From positions 1 to 9,600 of the forward strand of contig CAZCBD010000112.1 in assembly GCA_964496755.1 (NCBI GenBank): DNA of 9,600 bases, written 5' to 3'. Source of the stretch: CAZCBD01 sp964496755 (GTDB lineage Bacteria; Bacteroidota; Ignavibacteria; Ignavibacteriales; Melioribacteraceae). The number at the start of each line of letters is the position of its first letter. Position 1 is the stretch's first letter. Below are positions 6,559-9,600 of the stretch, in pieces. Both the position numbers and the translations under genes were made by a program. Below the pieces are notes generated by a model that was not told where the DNA came from, ran no database searches, and saw only the letters and a program-made list of their open reading frames with translations.

Positions 6559-7134
6559 ATGGCAAGTTTAGCTGGTACAAAAACAGAACAAAATTTACTA
6601 AAAGCCTTTGCCGGTGAATCGCAAGCAAGAAATCGTTACGATATGTTTGCAAAACAAGCAAAAAAGGAAGGCTATGTTCAAATAGCTGATTTATTTGTTG
6701 AAACAGCATTAAATGAACAACAACATGCTAAAAGATTTTTTAGTTTTTTGGAAGGAAGAAATGTAGAAATTACGGCAGTTTATCCGGCCGGAAAAGTTGG
6801 TTCTACCGCTGAAAATTTAAAAGCTGCCGCCGAAGGTGAAAATGAAGAATGGACGGATTTATATCCGGCATTTGCAGCAACTGCAAAAGAAGAAGGATTT
6901 ATGGAAATAGCTGCAGCTTTCAATACTATTGCCAAAGTGGAAAAAGAACATGAGGAAAGATATCTTAAATTACTATCCAATGTTGAAAATGGTACTGTAT
7001 TTAAAAAAGAAAAAACCATTCGTTGGAAATGTATAAAATGCGGTTATGTACACGAAGGCCCCGAAGCACCTGGAAAATGCCCGGCTTGCTTACATCCTCA
7101 ATCCTACTTTTCTGAAATGACGGAAGAATTTTAA
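6559..7134 (+). CDS. rbr: Rubrerythrin
   Basis: 191 residues, the length of classical two-domain rubrerythrin. It is a cytoplasmic non-haem iron peroxidase that reduces hydrogen peroxide to water in anaerobes and microaerophiles. Residues 1-145 form the four-helix ferritin-like domain. The expected diiron ligands are all in place: E20 (in GESQARNRY), E53 and H56 (NEQQH), E94 and E97 in the third helix, and E128 and H131 (EKEH). Residues 153-191 form the C-terminal rubredoxin-like domain with an FeS4 site, C158-x-x-C161-G and C174-x-x-C177, the latter followed by LHPQSYF. AGAGGT four bases before the ATG supports the start. A rubredoxin gene follows after 31 bases and probably supplies electrons. 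Nothing is missing or unusual. Confidence 0.97.
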   Translation: MASLAGTKTEQNLLKAFAGESQARNRYDMFAKQAKKEGYVQIADLFVETALNEQQHAKRFFSFLEGRNVEITAVYPAGKVGSTAENLKAAAEGENEEWTDLYPAFAATAKEEGFMEIAAAFNTIAKVEKEHEERYLKLLSNVENGTVFKKEKTIRWKCIKCGYVHEGPEAPGKCPACLHPQSYFSEMTEEF

Positions 7135-7165
7135 AAAATGTTTTCTTTTAATGAAGGAGAATAAA

Positions 7166-7330
7166 ATGAAAAAATATTTATGTATTGTTTGCGGCTATGT
7201 TTATGATCCTGAAGAAGGGGATCCCGATAGCGGTATAAAGCCCGGTACGGCATTCGAAGATATTCCTGATGACTGGGTTTGTCCTTTATGTGGTGTTGGT
7301 AAAGATGATTTTGAAGTAATTGAAGATTAA
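7166..7330 (+). CDS. Rubredoxin
   Basis: 54 residues, the normal length. This small cytoplasmic one-iron electron carrier has two CxxCG knuckles, C6-IV-C9-G and C39-PL-C42-G, plus the conserved YVYDPEEGDP and GTAFEDIPDDWVCP segments that pack around the iron. AAGGAG, six bases before the ATG, is one of the best ribosome sites in the window. It sits 31 bases after the rubrerythrin stop and before a strong hairpin, so the two genes form an operon. It most likely donates electrons to rubrerythrin for peroxide reduction, receiving them from an NAD(P)H-rubredoxin reductase encoded elsewhere. Confidence 0.97.
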   Translation: MKKYLCIVCGYVYDPEEGDPDSGIKPGTAFEDIPDDWVCPLCGVGKDDFEVIED

Positions 7331-7339
7331 ATAAATTGG

Positions 7340-7376
7340 TTGGCGGGGAAACCCGCCGATTATTTATATTTTTTCG
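7340..7376 (+). terminator. Rho-independent terminator between convergent rubredoxin and sixA-like genes
   Basis: The G+C-rich stem 7340-7347 (TTGGCGGG) pairs with 7352-7359 (CCCGCCGA), including one G-T pair, around a GAAA tetraloop. T-rich sequence follows on the plus strand, with six T at 7369-7374 among others. The hairpin abuts the stop codon of the minus-strand phosphatase at 7360-7362, so it could also stop transcription from that side, although the minus-strand T-run is weaker. Confidence 0.85.
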
Positions 7377-7854
7377 GATAGTCGAATGAAAGTATTTTTC
7401 CGCAATCCAATGAAATTTTTTTCCATGACTTAATATTCAATTCAATTTGACATATTCCTGTGGTAGGAATATTATCTATTCTTTTATCGGAAATATAATT
7501 GTTAAATGCAGTAATTCCCGGATTATGACTTATTACGAATAGTGTGTTAATATTATCGGTGATGTTTTTTAAGACGTTTTCAAAATCATCAACATCCGGT
7601 TCATAAAGTCTTTTGTGGAGCATTATTTTTTCCAGAGAATAATTTAATATGTCGGCAAAAATTACAGCTGTTTGAAATGCACGTTTTGCCGGACTGGTTA
7701 AAATTAAATCGGGAAACATATTTTCTTCTTTTAACAATTCGGCCATTAAAGGTGCATCGTTTTTGCCGCGTTTATTCAACGGTCTGTCAAAGTCTTCAAG
7801 CTCAGGATTTTTCCAACTTGATTTTGCGTGCCGTATTAAAAATAATTTTTTCAT
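7360..7854 (-). CDS. sixA: SixA-type phosphohistidine phosphatase (histidine phosphatase superfamily)
   Basis: 164 residues, the usual length of small SixA-like proteins. The catalytic RHAKSSW motif lies at 8-14, with H9 as the expected phosphorylated nucleophile. FDRPLNKRGK (22-31), TSPAKRAFQTA (53-63, R58 as the phosphate-binding arginine) and SHNPG (109-113, H110) complete the active-site set. E. coli SixA removes phosphate from phosphohistidine, notably on PTS component NPr, and was first linked to the ArcB phosphorelay. The target here is unknown and nothing nearby suggests one. GGAG seven bases before the ATG supports the start. It is transcribed alone, convergent with the rubredoxin gene and divergent from the phosphate transporter. 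The symbol is by family resemblance only. Confidence 0.9.
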   Translation of the reverse strand: MKKLFLIRHAKSSWKNPELEDFDRPLNKRGKNDAPLMAELLKEENMFPDLILTSPAKRAFQTAVIFADILNYSLEKIMLHKRLYEPDVDDFENVLKNITDNINTLFVISHNPGITAFNNYISDKRIDNIPTTGICQIELNIKSWKKISLDCGKILSFDYPKKYK

Positions 7855-7875
7855 AACTGCTCCGCTTTTAGCTTT

Positions 7876-7896
7876 AAATGAAAAAACTCTTCATTT
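7876..7896 (-). other. Small hairpin in the sixA-like leader
   Basis: AAATGAA (7876-7882) and TTCATTT (7890-7896) pair around a seven-base loop, about 20 bases upstream of the sixA-like start. There is no G+C in the stem apart from one pair, so it is weak and may be incidental. Confidence 0.2.
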
Positions 7897-7927
7897 TAAA
7901 ATACTTATCGTACAAAGATTTTTTTTC

Positions 7928-7955
7928 TTGAATTTGAAAATATTAAAAGTATAAA
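7928..7955 (+). promoter_or_regulatory. Candidate sigma-70-type promoter for the phosphate transporter operon
   Basis: TTGAAT (7928-7933) and TATAAA (7950-7955) are 16 bases apart, matching the -35 consensus at four of six and the -10 consensus at five of six positions. Transcription would start near 7962, giving a leader of about 45 bases. Members of this group may use other promoter forms, so this is only a candidate. Confidence 0.4.
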
Positions 7956-7969
7956 ACAAAAATTTGTTT
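7954..7969. promoter_or_regulatory. Possible operator palindrome over the transporter promoter
   Basis: AAACAAA (7954-7960) and TTTGTTT (7963-7969) are perfect reverse complements around a two-base centre. The palindrome starts inside the candidate -10 box and covers the expected transcription start, where a repressor would block initiation. No regulator gene is adjacent and the motif matches no operator I know. Confidence 0.35.
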
Positions 7970-8006
7970 AAATTTAAAATATCGCTAATTAATCAATTTA
8001 CAGGAT

Positions 8007-9107
8007 ATGACAAAAATTGAAAATCTGAAAAAGAGTTCGAATTTATTTGCGCTCTTAAAGCTTATTGTTTTTTTATATTTGTTTATTTTAAGTTTGGATA
8101 TGATGGGTGGAGCCCTGAAACTTTTTGGGAAGGATTTTTCGCATTCGTTAATCCAAACAACTTCAAATCCGTTTGTCGGATTATTTATAGGGATTTTGGC
8201 AACTTCAATAATTCAAAGCTCATCTTCAACAACTTCAATAGTTGTTGGGATGGTTGCTGCAGGTGCTTTAACTATAGAAACTGCTATCCCGATTATAATG
8301 GGTGCTAATATAGGCACATCGGTTACAAGTTTTTTAGCAGCATTTCCTCAAATTAATAGAGGCAATGAATTCAAAAGAGCTTTTGCTGCTGCAACAGTTC
8401 ATGATTTTTTCAATATTCTTTCTGTAATTGTTTTCTTTCCGTTGCAACTTTCAACAAATTTTCTTGGGAAAATTGCAACTTTGATGGGAGATGTGTTTCA
8501 GAATGTTGGCGGGCTTAATTTCTTAAGTCCCGTAAAAGCTTTAACAAAACCTATAGTTGCAGCAATGAAAACAGGTTTTGGGCATGATTTGCCATGGCTT
8601 TTATTTGTTTTGGCCTTGCTTGTACTTTTTGCATCGCTAAAGTACATGGTAGATGCTTTGAAGGTTTTGGTTGTTTCCAAAGCGAAAGCTTGGTTCGACA
8701 AAATTTTGTTCAAAACCGAAGCAAGAGCATTTTTTGTGGGATTGTTGTTAACCGTTATGGTGCAAAGCAGTTCGATAACAGTTTCTTTGATGGTGCCCAT
8801 GGCAAGTGCCGGAATTTTGCAACTTTCGCAAATATTCCCTTATGCTTTAGGTGCAAATATTGGTACAACCGTTACCGCAATTCTTGCATCATTAATTACA
8901 GGCAATCCTGCTGCAGTTATCGTTGCATTTTCACACTTATTATTTAATACTTGCGGAATGCTTTTATGGTGGCCGCTAAAACGTGTACCAATTTATCTGA
9001 CCGAAAAATTTGCGGAATTATCAATTAAAAATAAATTAATTCCAATCGGATTTGTTGTTACTGTGTTTTTTGTAATACCAATGTTAGTAATTTATATATC
9101 CAAATGA
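8007..9107 (+). CDS. Na+/phosphate cotransporter (NptA/PNaS family)
   Basis: 366 residues, with eight or more hydrophobic segments in two inverted halves. Each half has the diagnostic pair of motifs of sodium-phosphate symporters: QSSSSTTS (70-77) with GANIGTSVT (99-107), and QSSSITVS (253-260) with GANIGTTVT (282-290). These serine-rich hairpins form the phosphate and Na+ site at the centre of the inner membrane. The C-terminal PhoU domain found in many longer bacterial homologues is absent, but a separate PhoU-domain gene starts seven bases after the stop, so the same pair is encoded in two pieces. The only Shine-Dalgarno-like string, AGGA, is one base from the ATG and too close to be ideal. 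Translation may rely on the AT-rich leader; no better in-frame ATG occurs before residue 32, inside the first membrane segment. Confidence 0.95.
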   Translation: MTKIENLKKSSNLFALLKLIVFLYLFILSLDMMGGALKLFGKDFSHSLIQTTSNPFVGLFIGILATSIIQSSSSTTSIVVGMVAAGALTIETAIPIIMGANIGTSVTSFLAAFPQINRGNEFKRAFAAATVHDFFNILSVIVFFPLQLSTNFLGKIATLMGDVFQNVGGLNFLSPVKALTKPIVAAMKTGFGHDLPWLLFVLALLVLFASLKYMVDALKVLVVSKAKAWFDKILFKTEARAFFVGLLLTVMVQSSSITVSLMVPMASAGILQLSQIFPYALGANIGTTVTAILASLITGNPAAVIVAFSHLLFNTCGMLLWWPLKRVPIYLTEKFAELSIKNKLIPIGFVVTVFFVIPMLVIYISK

Positions 9108-9114
9108 GGTAAGT

Positions 9115-9600
9115 ATGATAAAAGAATTATTATCAATATTTAAAAAAGATTCACTGATGGATCAAGCATTTAACAGATCTTTTGAAATGTTAGAACTTAC
9201 GTTTAAAATGTTTAAAGAGTCGAAAAGAATTCTTAGAGAAACAGATGAATGTAAATTGAACTTTGATATTTATGATAAAGATAGCGAAGTAAATAAATAT
9301 CAACGCGAAGTTAGAAGAAATGTTTTCAGCCATTTGGTAGTTGTTGGTTCCGGCGAACTGTCTTCCGGTTTGGCATTGGTAAGTATTGTTATTGATATTG
9401 AAAGAATTGGCGACTTTACAAAGAATATTGCTGCCATTGCTTCAAACCACGAAAGAAAATTAACCGCCGGAATTTTTGAAGAAAGACTTCTTAAAATTGA
9501 GCAAGCCGTTGCCGAATGTTTTTCTAACGGAATAGAAATTTTTAAAACTTCAGATGAAGAAGCAGGACGAAAACTTTTAAAAGATTATGTTTGGGTTTCT
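9115..9600 (+). CDS. PhoU-domain protein, N-terminal part
   Basis: The open frame begins at ATG 9115 and runs off the right edge after 162 residues. It is predicted to be all helical. VIDIERIGDFTKNI gives the PhoU metal-binding signature E96-xxx-D100-xxx-N104, and DSEVNKYQREVRR (56-68) is the matching first-helix region. PhoU proteins have two such three-helix repeats, bind metal clusters and modulate phosphate uptake and signalling; the second repeat should lie beyond the window. GAGGT overlapping the transporter stop (9106-9110) and the seven-base gap show co-transcription with the Na+/phosphate carrier. It therefore probably regulates that carrier rather than a Pst ABC system, none of which is visible here. 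Confidence 0.92.
   Translation, partial: MIKELLSIFKKDSLMDQAFNRSFEMLELTFKMFKESKRILRETDECKLNFDIYDKDSEVNKYQREVRRNVFSHLVVVGSGELSSGLALVSIVIDIERIGDFTKNIAAIASNHERKLTAGIFEERLLKIEQAVAECFSNGIEIFKTSDEEAGRKLLKDYVWVS

Noticed and set aside
6780..7019. Minus-strand open frame of about 79 codons
   Set aside because: It is antisense to the ferritin-like domain of rubrerythrin, whose ligands and length are all intact; the Ser/Ala-rich product is typical of a shadow frame.
8594..8947. Plus-strand open frame of about 117 codons in another frame
   Set aside because: It is nested in the Na+/phosphate carrier and is Cys/Arg/Phe-rich without domain resemblance; the carrier frame has both diagnostic motif pairs.

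Overview
The window is AT-rich (roughly 30% G+C by eye) and gene-dense, with a gene repertoire typical of the Bacteroidota/Ignavibacteriota (Chlorobi-related) group. The markers are a very long two-component-regulator beta-propeller sensor, a stand-alone secreted TonB C-terminal domain, an outer-membrane BamA/TamA-type barrel fused to a soluble domain, signal peptides ending in FSQ or LNAQ, and lipoproteins. A rubrerythrin/rubredoxin pair points to an anaerobe or microaerophile. I cannot name the species from sequence alone.

Layout. Positions 1-1910 (minus) are the N-terminal 636 residues of a Reg_prop propeller sensor that runs off the left edge. Upstream of it on the same strand is a tightly coupled pair, an OB-fold-like lipoprotein (2527-3105) and a PepSY-type membrane protein (1979-2530), whose frames overlap by four bases. 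A 316-bp divergent region (3106-3421) separates these from plus-strand genes. They begin with a secreted TonB-C protein (3422-3823), closed by a clear intrinsic terminator (about 3924-3947). An 832-residue outer-membrane barrel protein follows (3987-6485), then a rubrerythrin-rubredoxin operon (6559-7330) closed by a second strong hairpin (7340-7359). A SixA-type histidine phosphatase (7360-7854, minus) converges on that hairpin. A divergent region with a plausible promoter and an overlapping palindrome leads to a Na+/phosphate cotransporter (8007-9107) and a PhoU-domain gene (9115 to beyond 9600).

How the genes work together. Three small functional units can be recognised. The first is envelope metal or redox handling (lipoprotein plus PepSY protein; inferred). 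The second is peroxide defence (rubrerythrin with its rubredoxin electron donor). The third is phosphate transport (NptA-like carrier with PhoU). The sensor, the TonB-C protein, the barrel and the phosphatase show no obvious link to these units.

Most of the window is ordinary chromosomal backbone, and I see no mobile element, CRISPR array or RNA gene. The points most worth a second look are the barrel protein, whose soluble domain resembles a kinase-like module that has lost its expected acidic residues; the Cys/His-bearing OB-fold lipoprotein coupled to a PepSY protein; a sigma-54-like site and a 26-bp direct repeat around the tonB-like gene; and the palindrome overlapping the phosphate-transporter promoter.
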